The notes beneath the pieces are model-generated. The model did not search any database. It was not told the DNA's origin and was given only the letters and a program-made list of their open reading frames with translations. 36,294 nucleotides of DNA, from positions 1 to 36,294 of the forward strand of contig CALECT010000061.1 of NCBI GenBank assembly GCA_937949725.1, given 5' to 3'. The translations under genes and the position numbers were made by a program. Below are positions 7,805 through 15,406 of the stretch, piece after piece. Source of the DNA: an uncultured Pseudanabaenaceae cyanobacterium (GTDB lineage: Bacteria > Cyanobacteriota > Cyanobacteriia > PCC-9006 > JAAUQQ01). Every line of letters begins with the position of its first letter. Within the stretch, counting starts at the first letter, position 1.

Positions 7805-8086
7805 TTAGCTAACCTTGGCCCCCGTATCCACAGTCTGACCTTTATTCGCACGGAATTTCGCGCGGAATAGCTGGCTCTTGAGCAGTTTGATCTCTGATTC
7901 GTAGTCAAAGCGCTGCTGACTCAGATTGTCATGGAGGCGATCGCCAAAGTTCCGCTGCATGTCATTGAGCTGGTGACGCAAATCCTGATTGCGAGTGCGA
8001 TAAGAATCAATGCGGCTATCCAGCAAGCAATAAACTGCACTAGCCCCTAAGCCAGCACCCAGCAACAAACTGCACAAAATCACCAT
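7805..8086 (-). CDS. small membrane-anchored coiled-coil protein, unknown
   Basis: The product is 93 residues and not recognised. It starts with one hydrophobic segment, VILCSLLLGAGLGASAVYCL, followed by a charged, heptad-like region (SRIDSYRTRNQDLRHQL, then RFDYESEIKLLKSQLFRAKF). The appearance is of a bitopic membrane protein with a short cytoplasmic coiled coil. The ATG at 8086 puts the membrane segment at the N-terminus; an open frame upstream to 8197 adds a further hydrophobic stretch and cannot be excluded. The gene lies downstream of psaL on the same strand, separated from it by a strong terminator, so it probably has its own promoter. Confidence 0.55.
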   Translation of the reverse strand: MVILCSLLLGAGLGASAVYCLLDSRIDSYRTRNQDLRHQLNDMQRNFGDRLHDNLSQQRFDYESEIKLLKSQLFRAKFRANKGQTVDTGAKVS

Positions 8087-8272
8087 ATGCTCACCCAACT
8101 CCAAAATCGTCGGCAGGGCTATATGTAAACACAAAAAATCCAAAACGCAAATGCCCCCAAGCCAATCCCCAGAGCATTGCAGGCTAAACGGACGCAATCA
8201 GGCTGCCAACGATCACTTCAAGAACCAAAACGGGACAAACTAGGCTGCCATTTCCCTGGCCCAATTAAGCAA

Positions 8273-8306
8273 AATCCCAGGAGAGGGAATACCCTCTCCT
8301 GGGATT
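8273..8306 (-). terminator. strong hairpin terminator downstream of psaL
   Basis: AATCCCAGGAGAGGG (8273-8287) and CCCTCTCCTGGGATT (8292-8306) form a perfect 15-bp stem with an AATA loop. On the minus strand it is followed by TTTTG. It lies about 140 nt after the psaL stop. The intervening 8307-8447 holds no visible gene, so psaL mRNA would carry a long 3' leader-like tail. Confidence 0.8.
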
Positions 8307-8447
8307 GGAACAACGAGATCGCAGCTCAGAAATTGAAGGGCCACAAACCAAGGTCATTCAATAAACCAGCATCAAAAATGCGTCTCTACTGAACTGTTCT
8401 CAATTATCTTCAAGCACTGACAATGCGAGCTCGCGATTCAGGCACGC

Positions 8448-8933
8448 TTACGAAGACCACACACCACTGGCCAAGCTTTGCAGCAAGTCGAGGTGAGGAG
8501 TCTGGCAGAGGAAGTAAGCGAAAGCAGCACCGCCGCAGCCGCCAATGAAGAAGCCACCAGCCAACTCACTCCAAGCATCGCGATCAAGCGCAGGAGGCTC
8601 AGGAGTGGTAACCGTCGCTTGAGGAAGCGCAGTCGCGACAGAGCCATAGAGAGACATTGCAATGGTCATCAGCATGATGAAGCTGACGGTGCCAATAATG
8701 CCTACAGTGGCCGCAACGTCAGCGTGACGCATGGGGCCTAGCAGCGCGAGGGGACCATAGAGGAAATAGCCATGGGCCATACCAATTTCCAAGCCACGAC
8801 GGCTGGGGGAAAGTCCCTGACGATAAGCGGGCAAATTGCGGATAAATGCCTTGGTAAAACCAGAGGAATTAAGGGGGGTGGCCAGGTTGCCCACAAAGGG
8901 ATCACCGGGGTGGGTCACCATGTCTTGAGTCAT
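8448..8933 (-). CDS. psaL: photosystem I reaction centre subunit XI (PsaL)
   Basis: This 161-residue thylakoid protein sits at the centre of the photosystem I trimer and is needed for trimerisation. Diagnostic segments are GDPFVGNLATPLNSS (10-24), LPAYRQGLSPSRRGLEIGMA and HGYFLYGPLALLGPMRHADV. The three expected membrane helices are visible: the GYFLYGPLALLGP segment, GIIGTVSFIMLMTIAMSLYG and FFIGGCGGAAFAYFL. Length is normal. AGAGAGGT lies about 10 nt upstream of the ATG as a ribosome binding site. The gene is divergent from psaI, with a 187-bp AT-rich shared upstream region that probably contains both promoters. Confidence 0.96.
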   Translation of the reverse strand: MTQDMVTHPGDPFVGNLATPLNSSGFTKAFIRNLPAYRQGLSPSRRGLEIGMAHGYFLYGPLALLGPMRHADVAATVGIIGTVSFIMLMTIAMSLYGSVATALPQATVTTPEPPALDRDAWSELAGGFFIGGCGGAAFAYFLCQTPHLDLLQSLASGVWSS

Positions 8934-9120
8934 GCGAATACGACCTCTCTTGAAGTGAAGAAATCCTAAGCATCAGCCTAGTTTATTCAGATTCCTCAAT
9001 GGTTTAATTATTAAGTTTTCTTTTGTTAAGAATCTTTATCCTGACCCTAGTGCAGAAATCCTCGAAGTAAACTCCTAATTAATGACCGCCCTCTTGCCGT
9101 ACTTAAGGTTTAAGAAAATT

Positions 9121-9219
9121 ATGTCGTCAATGATGCCTAGCATTTTTGTTCCTCTTTGCGCCATCGCAGCCTTCGCTTCTATGGGCTTGTTCTTCCTTTA
9201 TGTGGAAGTCGACGCCTAG
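9121..9219 (+). CDS. psaI: photosystem I subunit VIII (PsaI)
   Basis: This 32-residue protein reads MSSMMPSIFVPLCAIAAFAS followed by MGLFFLYVEVDA. It is a single membrane helix ending in LFFLYVEVDA, which matches the C-terminal LFLYIE..DA pattern of PsaI; the SIFVP start of the helix also fits. PsaI stabilises PsaL binding in photosystem I, and the neighbouring divergent psaL supports the call. The helix core is less conserved than usual, since the FPAVAM-type motif is replaced by AAFASM. ATGs at 9130 and 9133 are alternative starts. A good terminator follows at 9290. This gene is too short for a standard ORF threshold. Confidence 0.78.
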   Translation: MSSMMPSIFVPLCAIAAFASMGLFFLYVEVDA

Positions 9220-9289
9220 GCGATTTACTCGATCCGTTGAAACGCGTTTCTTCGCTGTTTAACAGATCGATTTAGAATACGTTTTTTGA

Positions 9290-9323
9290 AGAGCGATCGC
9301 CCTGGGGCGGTTGCTCTTTTTTT
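9290..9323 (+). terminator. rho-independent terminator after psaI
   Basis: AGAGCGATCGCCC pairs with GGGCGGTTGCTCT across a TG turn, with two G-T wobbles, followed by seven T residues. The stem contains a HIP1 octamer. The next 268 bp up to the SUI1 gene contain no visible gene. Confidence 0.85.
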
Positions 9324-9591
9324 ATTTTCACCTCTACCAATCAGCCCCCATCCGCCTCACAATGCAAACAGCTGGTCTAAAGCAAAATGGATAACGCGGT
9401 CGCAATCCAACTTTTTTGGGAGGGTGACCCAACCGGGACGACTTCCGTCCCTACGGCTGGGGTTTGGGGACTAATCTCCAAGGACTTTGCCTACTTGCCT
9501 CTTGAATACTTGCCTGCTTGTAGCTCGAAACAAGCGAACCAAACAATCGCTAGTACGATAAACAGTACAGTCCCAGCCCACAATCACAACC

Positions 9592-9933
9592 ATGGCCAAA
9601 AAGAAAAAAGCCAAAGCAGGTGATAAAACGGTCTACCGCGAATTCGGCAGCGAAGAAGCCCTAGAGCGGCCTGTCAAAGAACTCGCCCCCGAAGACCATG
9701 ACCTCCGCATCCAAACCTCCCGCAAAGGCCGAGGCGGCAAAACCGTAACCCTCATTGGTCCCTTCGAACTCAGCGATGAGAACCTCAAAAAGCTCCTCAA
9801 AACCCTAAAGAACCTCTGTGGCACCGGTGGTGCAGCAAAAGAAGACCGCCTTGAAATCCAAGGCGATCATCGCGAAAAACTATTGACCAAACTTATTCAG
9901 TTGGGATATCGCGCCAAGCTGAGCGGCGGTTAA
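9592..9933 (+). CDS. SUI1/eIF1-like translation factor (YciH family)
   Basis: The product is 113 residues: a lysine-rich start (MAKKKKAKAGDKTVYREFGS) followed by one SUI1 domain from about residue 40 to 110. LRIQTSRKGRGGKTVTLIGP carries the conserved RKGRGGKxVT motif of the family. LKNLCGTGGAAKEDRLEIQG corresponds to the CGTGGxxKxxxIEIQGDH element, and the end fits the LxxLGYxxKLSGG pattern. The eukaryotic homologue controls start-codon fidelity; the bacterial role is less clear. The last 41 bp overlap the 3' end of the oppositely oriented LCP gene. Confidence 0.93.
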   Translation: MAKKKKAKAGDKTVYREFGSEEALERPVKELAPEDHDLRIQTSRKGRGGKTVTLIGPFELSDENLKKLLKTLKNLCGTGGAAKEDRLEIQGDHREKLLTKLIQLGYRAKLSGG

Positions 9934-11530
9934 CCTTCGTCAACCAGTCTCTGCCCAACTGAATGGTGATATCTGAATCAATATCGCCGATGCTATCCAC
10001 CCGCACATTGCCAAGGCCCAAGGCCTGCTTAACCGCCTCAGCTCCAGCCAGGTCACCCTTCTGGGCAATAATGCGGGTCTCCTGCAACGGCTCGGACCAA
10101 TCGGACTGTACAAACAGATTGTTATAACCCTCGTCATAGAGCTGATCCATGACCGTATCAATGGCAGAATCCCTGCCTGTGCTGTCCTGAATAGAAATAC
10201 GCAGGTTCGTGGGGAGGCCTTCGCTATATTCCGCTAAGTCCCAACCACCCAGTTCGTTACTGAGCTCATCGCCGGGCTCTGCATCAGCATTACGGAACTG
10301 GCCATCGCTACCGTAACCATTACTGCGACTGTTGATATAACCACCGCGATCGCCATAGTAGTCATCCCACAAATCTTCATTGCGGGCAGGACTCACACCG
10401 AAATAGCCCTCGGCGATGGTGTCAATTTCATCGTAATTGGGCAACCAGTAGCTAGCTTCATAGTCATCAGGGCTACTGAAAGAGCCTGGCAGCATCACCA
10501 TTTGCACATCGCTACGCTGCTTCTTGCTGGCAAAATTCACCAGCGCAAACAGCTCCTCAACGGAGAGGTTCGTATCTAAATGGGAGCGAACGATGGAGAG
10601 CACCTTCGGCAGCTTGCCCAACGTCTTGGGCGTCAAAGCTTGCTCGATGAAAGCCCGCATTAACACCTGCTGACGCTGCACCCGACCAATATCGCCCTTA
10701 TTGTCATAGCGGAACCGGAGGAACTGCATGGCCTTGTCGCCATCCAAGACCTGCTTGCCTTCCTTCAAATTGATATAGAGGTGCTGGCTATCGTCCTGAT
10801 ACTTCATGTCCTGGGGGACATAGACCTCAACCCCACCCATGGCATCGATTAGCTTCTCAATCGCCTGGACATTCACCCGCACATAGCGATCAATCCCAAC
10901 CCCATTGAGCAAATCACTGGTGGCCTGAGCAGCCAATGCAGGTCCCCCCTCCAGGTTGGCCTCATTCATCTTGACCATGCCAATCCCCGGCACATTGGCC
11001 CGAGTATCTCGAGGAATGGAAAGCAAGGTGAGCTTATCCTTGGCTGGGTCAAAGCGCAGCAGCAGCATCGTGTCGCTGAGGCCTTCAAAGGTATTGACGA
11101 GGGCGTGGTAGCCCAGCTCCTCAGACTTCCCCTCTAGCTCAGGGATATCGGAGGTCAGAACCTTCGTCCCCAGCAACAAAATATTAACGGGGCGATTGAG
11201 CGCCGGAAGATTGAGATTGCCCGAGGCAATGGAACCACCATTTTTCTCAAAGAACGCAGCATCCTCTGGGCTGAGTTGGCTTTGGAGCAGTGGCGTACTG
11301 GAAAGAGAGACCGCCAATAAAGCACCTGCCGTAGCGGATACCATAGAAGCAGCCGTCAGCGCCAAAGTGATGCCCACCCAAGGAATGCGGCGTGCACGCT
11401 TCGAAGCCCCTTTGCCTAAAGGCTTCCGAGACGGCACAGCCTTCTGCACAGCAGCATTTGGGTTCTTCCGGCGAGGGGAACCTGTCACCCGATTTCGAGC
11501 GTTATGAGTTACGGGCACAGATTGTCTCAC
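9893..11530 (-). CDS. LytR-CpsA-Psr (LCP) cell-wall glycopolymer ligase
   Basis: The product is 545 residues. Its basic cytoplasmic N-terminus (about 1-50) is followed by one membrane helix (about 51-78). The LCP domain spans about 114-300 and the LytR_C domain about 435-540. LCP signatures include VNILLLGT (115-122), GLSDTMLLLRFD (150-161), SIPRDTR (171-177) and FRYDNKGDIGRVQRQQ (273-288). The Asp and Arg residues in these blocks bind the polyprenyl-pyrophosphate substrate in known members. LCP enzymes transfer lipid-linked glycans to peptidoglycan or act in sheath and capsule assembly. It starts with GTG at 11530, preceded by AAAAGG, 19 bp after the stop of a small membrane-protein gene, so the two are probably cotranscribed. 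Its 3' end overlaps the SUI1 gene. Confidence 0.92.
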   Translation of the reverse strand: MRQSVPVTHNARNRVTGSPRRKNPNAAVQKAVPSRKPLGKGASKRARRIPWVGITLALTAASMVSATAGALLAVSLSSTPLLQSQLSPEDAAFFEKNGGSIASGNLNLPALNRPVNILLLGTKVLTSDIPELEGKSEELGYHALVNTFEGLSDTMLLLRFDPAKDKLTLLSIPRDTRANVPGIGMVKMNEANLEGGPALAAQATSDLLNGVGIDRYVRVNVQAIEKLIDAMGGVEVYVPQDMKYQDDSQHLYINLKEGKQVLDGDKAMQFLRFRYDNKGDIGRVQRQQVLMRAFIEQALTPKTLGKLPKVLSIVRSHLDTNLSVEELFALVNFASKKQRSDVQMVMLPGSFSSPDDYEASYWLPNYDEIDTIAEGYFGVSPARNEDLWDDYYGDRGGYINSRSNGYGSDGQFRNADAEPGDELSNELGGWDLAEYSEGLPTNLRISIQDSTGRDSAIDTVMDQLYDEGYNNLFVQSDWSEPLQETRIIAQKGDLAGAEAVKQALGLGNVRVDSIGDIDSDITIQLGRDWLTKVNRRSAWRDIPTE

Positions 11531-11549
11531 ACCTTTTATCTCGTAAGGG

Positions 11550-11939
11550 TTAGGGCAGTCGATTCCCTAGGGCATCTAATCCTGGCAATTCCGGGCGTTT
11601 GCCTCGTCCAAGCTGGATCATTAACCAACAGTTGGCCACGAAATAGCCCGAGGTTAGCACACTGTTGAACAGCATGACGCCAAGCTGAGGGGTCTCACCT
11701 AGCTGTCCCCCCAGATTCACCAAGGCCAGGGCCAATAGCCAAACTGTTGCCAGGCTGACAGCCTGACGGCTCACCTGCAAGTCTTGACGCTGACTGCGTT
11801 GTTCTGGACTGGGCTGGGGCTGCTGACGCTGAAGGTATAGATTTACCCCCGCCGGTACAGCTCCGACCAATGGCATTAAATACAAGAACAAACGCAAGCG
11901 CTTTTGGTCGGCCCGCTCAAAGGGATCATCAGGAGGCAT
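11550..11939 (-). CDS. small membrane protein, conserved hypothetical
   Basis: The product is 129 residues, with function not recognised. Three hydrophobic segments are visible: FLYLMPLVGAVPAGVNLYL near residue 18, VSLATVWLLALALVNLGG near 62 and LGVMLFNSVLTSGYFVANCW near 86. A glutamine-rich cytoplasmic or periplasmic loop lies between the first two. The gene is immediately upstream of the LCP ligase gene (19 bp apart, same strand), so it may serve the same envelope process. AGGAGG-like sequence does not clearly precede the ATG at 11939, but this is the only plausible start. Confidence 0.7.
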   Translation of the reverse strand: MPPDDPFERADQKRLRLFLYLMPLVGAVPAGVNLYLQRQQPQPSPEQRSQRQDLQVSRQAVSLATVWLLALALVNLGGQLGETPQLGVMLFNSVLTSGYFVANCWLMIQLGRGKRPELPGLDALGNRLP

Positions 11940-12270
11940 GGACTGGGAATCTCGCCCGAAGTGCAGTTGGCTCGCTTATAAACCAAAAGCACCTCAACTG
12001 TCGAGGAATTTATCCAAGCGATTGAATCTATCACAACCTGGCACCGATGCGATGTTATGCCCATGGCAAAACAAACGATTTGGGGAAAGGCAGGCGACCA
12101 TAAGGTTTAGAGCGGAGAAACTCCCTCCTAGCCATACAGAGCAGACTCAACTCAACCGTATTATTTTGCACTCAGACCTATTCGTCATCCGGATTAGCAC
12201 CCCCCTTTGTGAGCGATCGGTGACCCTATAGACAGAGACAATCTCACTGGATAGCCCATATCATCCATCC
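11940..12270. other. intergenic region, nothing recognised
   Basis: These 331 bp lie between two minus-strand genes. The plus-strand open frame at 11938-12231 has unremarkable composition and starts on the complement of a real start codon. I regard it as chance. The promoter for the small membrane protein and LCP pair should lie in the first part. Confidence 0.4.
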
Positions 12271-13170
12271 CTAGGCGCGGCTACTCCCCAGGGTGACTTC
12301 TTCGCGAACCACTGAGGCCTGCAAAAGCGCCTTCAAGCGAGGCTGCTGTGCTAGCGCTTTCAAGTTCAAATCGGATTGCCAACGGTCCAGGCAACGCTCA
12401 CGATTCACCGCAAATGCCGCTTCTAAGGAATCCAAGCTCTGCTCTACTTCCCCCTGTCGGTAATGGCAGCGTGCTAATCCCCAATGGGCATCCAGATTGG
12501 CTTCGCGATAGCTCAAGGAGCGATGGAAGCTCTCAATCGCCTCAGGCAATCGCTCCATGCGCTGAAGCAACATACCTCGATAGTTCCAAGCGTAGTAGCA
12601 GTCAGGCTTCACGGTGAGGGCAATGTCGATACTGGACAGCGCCTCAGCCCATTGATTTTGAGCCACCAGACACACTGCACGGTGATACCAGGCTTGATGC
12701 TTTTGGGGCTTATTCTCCAAAGCCCGGTCAAAACTCTCCACCGCTTCACGATGGCGACGCATGGTCACCAAGACCCGACCCCGGTTGTACCAAGCCCGGT
12801 AATCGTCGGGAGAAAAACGCAGGGCACGGTCGAAGCAGTCCAAAGCCTGAGCAGTCTCATTTAACAGGGCATGGATAATGCCCCGTCCCAGCCAGGCATT
12901 GGCATACTTGGGACGCCGGGTAATGGCTTCACCAAAGCTTTCTGCCGCTTCTTCATAGCGGCCAAGCTTTTCCAAGGTGTAACCACGATCGCACCAAACC
13001 ACAGGGCTATGGCGATCCTGCTCCAAAACCTTGTCATAGCGAGTCAAAGCTCTCTCATAGAGACCTAGACCACTCAGGGCTTTGCCCTGGCGATGGAATG
13101 TTTCTGAGAAACCAATACTTTCAGTATTAGCCTCTGTTTCTACAGTGCCGAAGGATGTCCGAAATTGCAC
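12271..13170 (-). CDS. tetratricopeptide-repeat (TPR) protein
   Basis: The product is 299 residues made almost entirely of TPR units, about seven in tandem from residue 25 to 265. Repeat signatures are clear: GLYERALTRYDKVLEQDRHS, EKLGRYEEAAESFGEAITRR, ALDCFDRALRFSPDDYRAWY, HREAVESFDRALENKPQKHQ, ALSSIDIALTVKPDCYYAWN and AIESFHRSLSYREANLDAHW. TPR arrays bind protein partners; no catalytic domain, signal peptide or membrane segment is present. The start is a GTG at 13170. It is 145 bp downstream of pdxA on the same strand; I infer no functional link. The binding partner is unknown. Confidence 0.88.
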   Translation of the reverse strand: MQFRTSFGTVETEANTESIGFSETFHRQGKALSGLGLYERALTRYDKVLEQDRHSPVVWCDRGYTLEKLGRYEEAAESFGEAITRRPKYANAWLGRGIIHALLNETAQALDCFDRALRFSPDDYRAWYNRGRVLVTMRRHREAVESFDRALENKPQKHQAWYHRAVCLVAQNQWAEALSSIDIALTVKPDCYYAWNYRGMLLQRMERLPEAIESFHRSLSYREANLDAHWGLARCHYRQGEVEQSLDSLEAAFAVNRERCLDRWQSDLNLKALAQQPRLKALLQASVVREEVTLGSSRA

Positions 13171-13315
13171 GGATGATTTTGCGACGATGCGCCCTCAACG
13201 TCTACTGCGATTATAGGAACGGACTCCCGTCTCGGTCATTGCAAAACCGTTGATTTGGCTGAAGTTTTTTGTTTCCTTTAAATAGAGACGGCTTGTCTTC
13301 GTAAAACGCAAGGAT

Positions 13316-14419
13316 TCAATGAATATAAGCTGTTGAACGAATAAGCCGAATAGCCCAAGCGATCGCTTCTTCCATACTTTCGGACCGAGCAATACCCTGA
13401 TCGGCAATGTCAAAAGCAGTACCGTGATCGGGCGAGGTGCGAACAAAAGGTAGGCCGATTGTTGTATTAACGGCTCGATCAAATGCCAGTAGTTTCACTG
13501 GGATTAGTCCTTGATCGTGATAAAGCGCCAGATAAGCATCGTAGGTTCGAGCTAGGGGGGCTTTCGTACCTGGGGTCGCAAGCTTGCCTTGCTCATTTAA
13601 GCCATACCAAGCCTGGCCGGAAGTCACCCACAATGTATCGGGGGGAACGGGTCCCACGAGCGCAGCCTGGGGATGGCGTTGGCGCATCTCCTCTAACCAG
13701 GGAATCAACCAATCTTGCTCCTCAGTACCCAACTGCCCCAGTTCACCACTGTGGGGATTGAGTCCCGCAATGCCAATGCGGGGTTGGTCCAAACCGCAGC
13801 GTTCTTGAAGAAAACGCAAGAGTAGCTCTAGCTTGCGAGTCATGAGCTGAGGGGTTAAAGCGGTGGGGACTTGGTGAAGAGGAATGTGGGTGGTGGCGAG
13901 GAGCGATCGCAGCTCCCAGCCGGAATGGGGAGATTCTCCCAGAAACGCCATGGCAAAATCATCACAGTCGGCTCGACTAGCTAATAACTCCGTTTGGCCG
14001 GGGTAATGATGCCCCGCAGACTTCCAGGCCGATTTGGCGATCGGGCCGGTCACCACCGCTTCCGCTTTGCCTGCCAGGGCTAAATCGATCGCACCGTTTA
14101 AAGCTTCGAAACTAGCAGCTCCTGTGGCAAGGCTGGGCTGGCCCAGGGTAATTGCTTCCTGAATGGGAATGTCCACCTGCTTGAATTGGCTGGGATCTGC
14201 GACCTCCTGCCCCTGCCCAAGCAGACGGTCATAGGTCGATTGCAACCAGCGTCCACAGCCCACCAGGGTGATATCGCAGGTCTGGGTCAACTCCTTGTTC
14301 GCCAGAGCCTTGAGAATCACTTCTGGACCAATTCCCGCTGGGTCTCCCATGGAAATAGCAAGATGGGGAAGTGCTGGAGTGGTGCGGGATGAAACAGGGG
14401 CAGGAACTGTTGATACCAT
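13316..14419 (-). CDS. pdxA: 4-hydroxythreonine-4-phosphate dehydrogenase (PdxA)
   Basis: This 367-residue NAD-dependent, metal-requiring enzyme acts in pyridoxal-phosphate synthesis. It opens with [20 protein letters not shown]. Further landmarks are [31 protein letters not shown] with His178, [20 protein letters not shown] and [16 protein letters not shown] with His301. In E. coli PdxA the first metal-binding His lies in a GHTE motif; here the matching motif is PGQTE with Gln142. I believe this is frequent in cyanobacterial homologues but cannot check it. The ATG at 14419 was chosen; an upstream TTG at 14452 would add 11 residues. It is divergent from the ABC-2 permease gene. Confidence 0.94.
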   Translation of the reverse strand: MVSTVPAPVSSRTTPALPHLAISMGDPAGIGPEVILKALANKELTQTCDITLVGCGRWLQSTYDRLLGQGQEVADPSQFKQVDIPIQEAITLGQPSLATGAASFEALNGAIDLALAGKAEAVVTGPIAKSAWKSAGHHYPGQTELLASRADCDDFAMAFLGESPHSGWELRSLLATTHIPLHQVPTALTPQLMTRKLELLLRFLQERCGLDQPRIGIAGLNPHSGELGQLGTEEQDWLIPWLEEMRQRHPQAALVGPVPPDTLWVTSGQAWYGLNEQGKLATPGTKAPLARTYDAYLALYHDQGLIPVKLLAFDRAVNTTIGLPFVRTSPDHGTAFDIADQGIARSESMEEAIAWAIRLIRSTAYIH

Positions 14420-14553
14420 TTGGGAAGAGGCGAGGGTCTGGGACCAGCGCAAATAGAGACTGCTATGATTTTGCGCTATTGCCGTTGTTCAAGGCGAATG
14501 GTTGACAAGTCAGCAGGCTCTAGATAATTGACTTTCACTAGGCCACGAACAAG

Positions 14554-15333
14554 ATGAGATATCTCAGGGTGCTGGGACGATTTTGGGGAGCAGCGATCGC
14601 CGCTGAGATGGAATATCGTCTCAACTTCCTGCTAGCTGCCCTGGGCAGCCTAGGCAACTTCGGCGGCAGCCTCTTCAGTCTGTTCCTTTTCTATCGCACG
14701 GGCTACAGCTTCGACGGTTGGCCCTGGGAAGCGGCCCTGCTGGTGGTCGGCATCTTCACCCTGCTGGAAGGCTTTTCAGCCACGATTCTGTCTCCGAACC
14801 TCAACCGCATCGTCACCCATGTTCAGGAAGGCACCCTGGATTTTGTCCTGCTCAAGCCCATCAGCTCCCAGTTTTGGCTCTCCACCCGCAGCTTTTCCCT
14901 CTGGGGTCTGCCGGACTTTCTACTGGGTGGCCTGCTGATTGTCTATGCGGGTAATCAGCTGAGCTTGCCTTGGACGGGATATTTGCTAGCGTTACCTGCG
15001 ATCGCTTTTAGCTTCTTGATTCTCTACAGCCTTTGGTTTGTTCTAGGCGCCACCAGTATTTGGTTCGTCAAGGTCTACAACGTCACAGAAGTCCTACGGG
15101 GTCTGGTTTCTGCGGGCCGCTTTCCCATGGTTGCCTACCCCACAGCTTACCGATTTTTCTTCACCTTTATAGTGCCAGTTGCGTTCCTTACCACCGTGCC
15201 AGCCGAAACCCTGCGAGGTGAGGTCAGCGGTGAATGGCTCATAGCGGCAGGTCTACTAGCAGCGGTCTTACTCGTAGCCGCAAACCAGTTTTGGCGCTTT
15301 GCTCTGCGCTTCTACACCAGCGCCTCCAGCTAG
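14554..15333 (+). CDS. ABC-2 family transporter permease
   Basis: The product is 259 residues with six predicted membrane segments, including NFLLAALGSLGNFGGSLFSL, AALLVVGIFTLLEGFSATIL, LPDFLLGGLLIVYAG, LALPAIAFSFLILYSLWFVL, FFFTFIVPVAFLTTVP and LLAAVLLVAANQFWRFALRF. It matches the DUF990-type ABC-2 permeases, usually working with a second permease and an ATPase encoded elsewhere, neither of which is in this window. PTAYRFFFTFIVPVAFLTTV and the GTLDFVLLKPISSQFW region are typical. The substrate is not known. The start is the ATG at 14554. A strong terminator follows 17 bp after the stop. Confidence 0.88.
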   Translation: MRYLRVLGRFWGAAIAAEMEYRLNFLLAALGSLGNFGGSLFSLFLFYRTGYSFDGWPWEAALLVVGIFTLLEGFSATILSPNLNRIVTHVQEGTLDFVLLKPISSQFWLSTRSFSLWGLPDFLLGGLLIVYAGNQLSLPWTGYLLALPAIAFSFLILYSLWFVLGATSIWFVKVYNVTEVLRGLVSAGRFPMVAYPTAYRFFFTFIVPVAFLTTVPAETLRGEVSGEWLIAAGLLAAVLLVAANQFWRFALRFYTSASS

Positions 15334-15349
15334 CTGATGAGCTAAAGCA

Positions 15350-15384
15350 AAAACACCCGGTGTCTTAAAGACACCGGGTGTTTT
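15350..15384. terminator. bidirectional terminator between converging genes
   Basis: AAAACACCCGGTGTC (15350-15364) pairs perfectly with GACACCGGGTGTTTT (15370-15384) across a TTAAA loop. A- and T-runs on both sides let it serve the ABC-2 permease gene on the plus strand and the TpsB gene on the minus strand. Confidence 0.93.
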
Positions 15385-15406
15385 GAAGGCCGCGACCTAT
15401 CGCAAT

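Noticed and set aside
11938..12231. 97-codon plus-strand gene
   Set aside because: It starts on the complement of the real start of the minus-strand membrane protein and has no recognisable feature.
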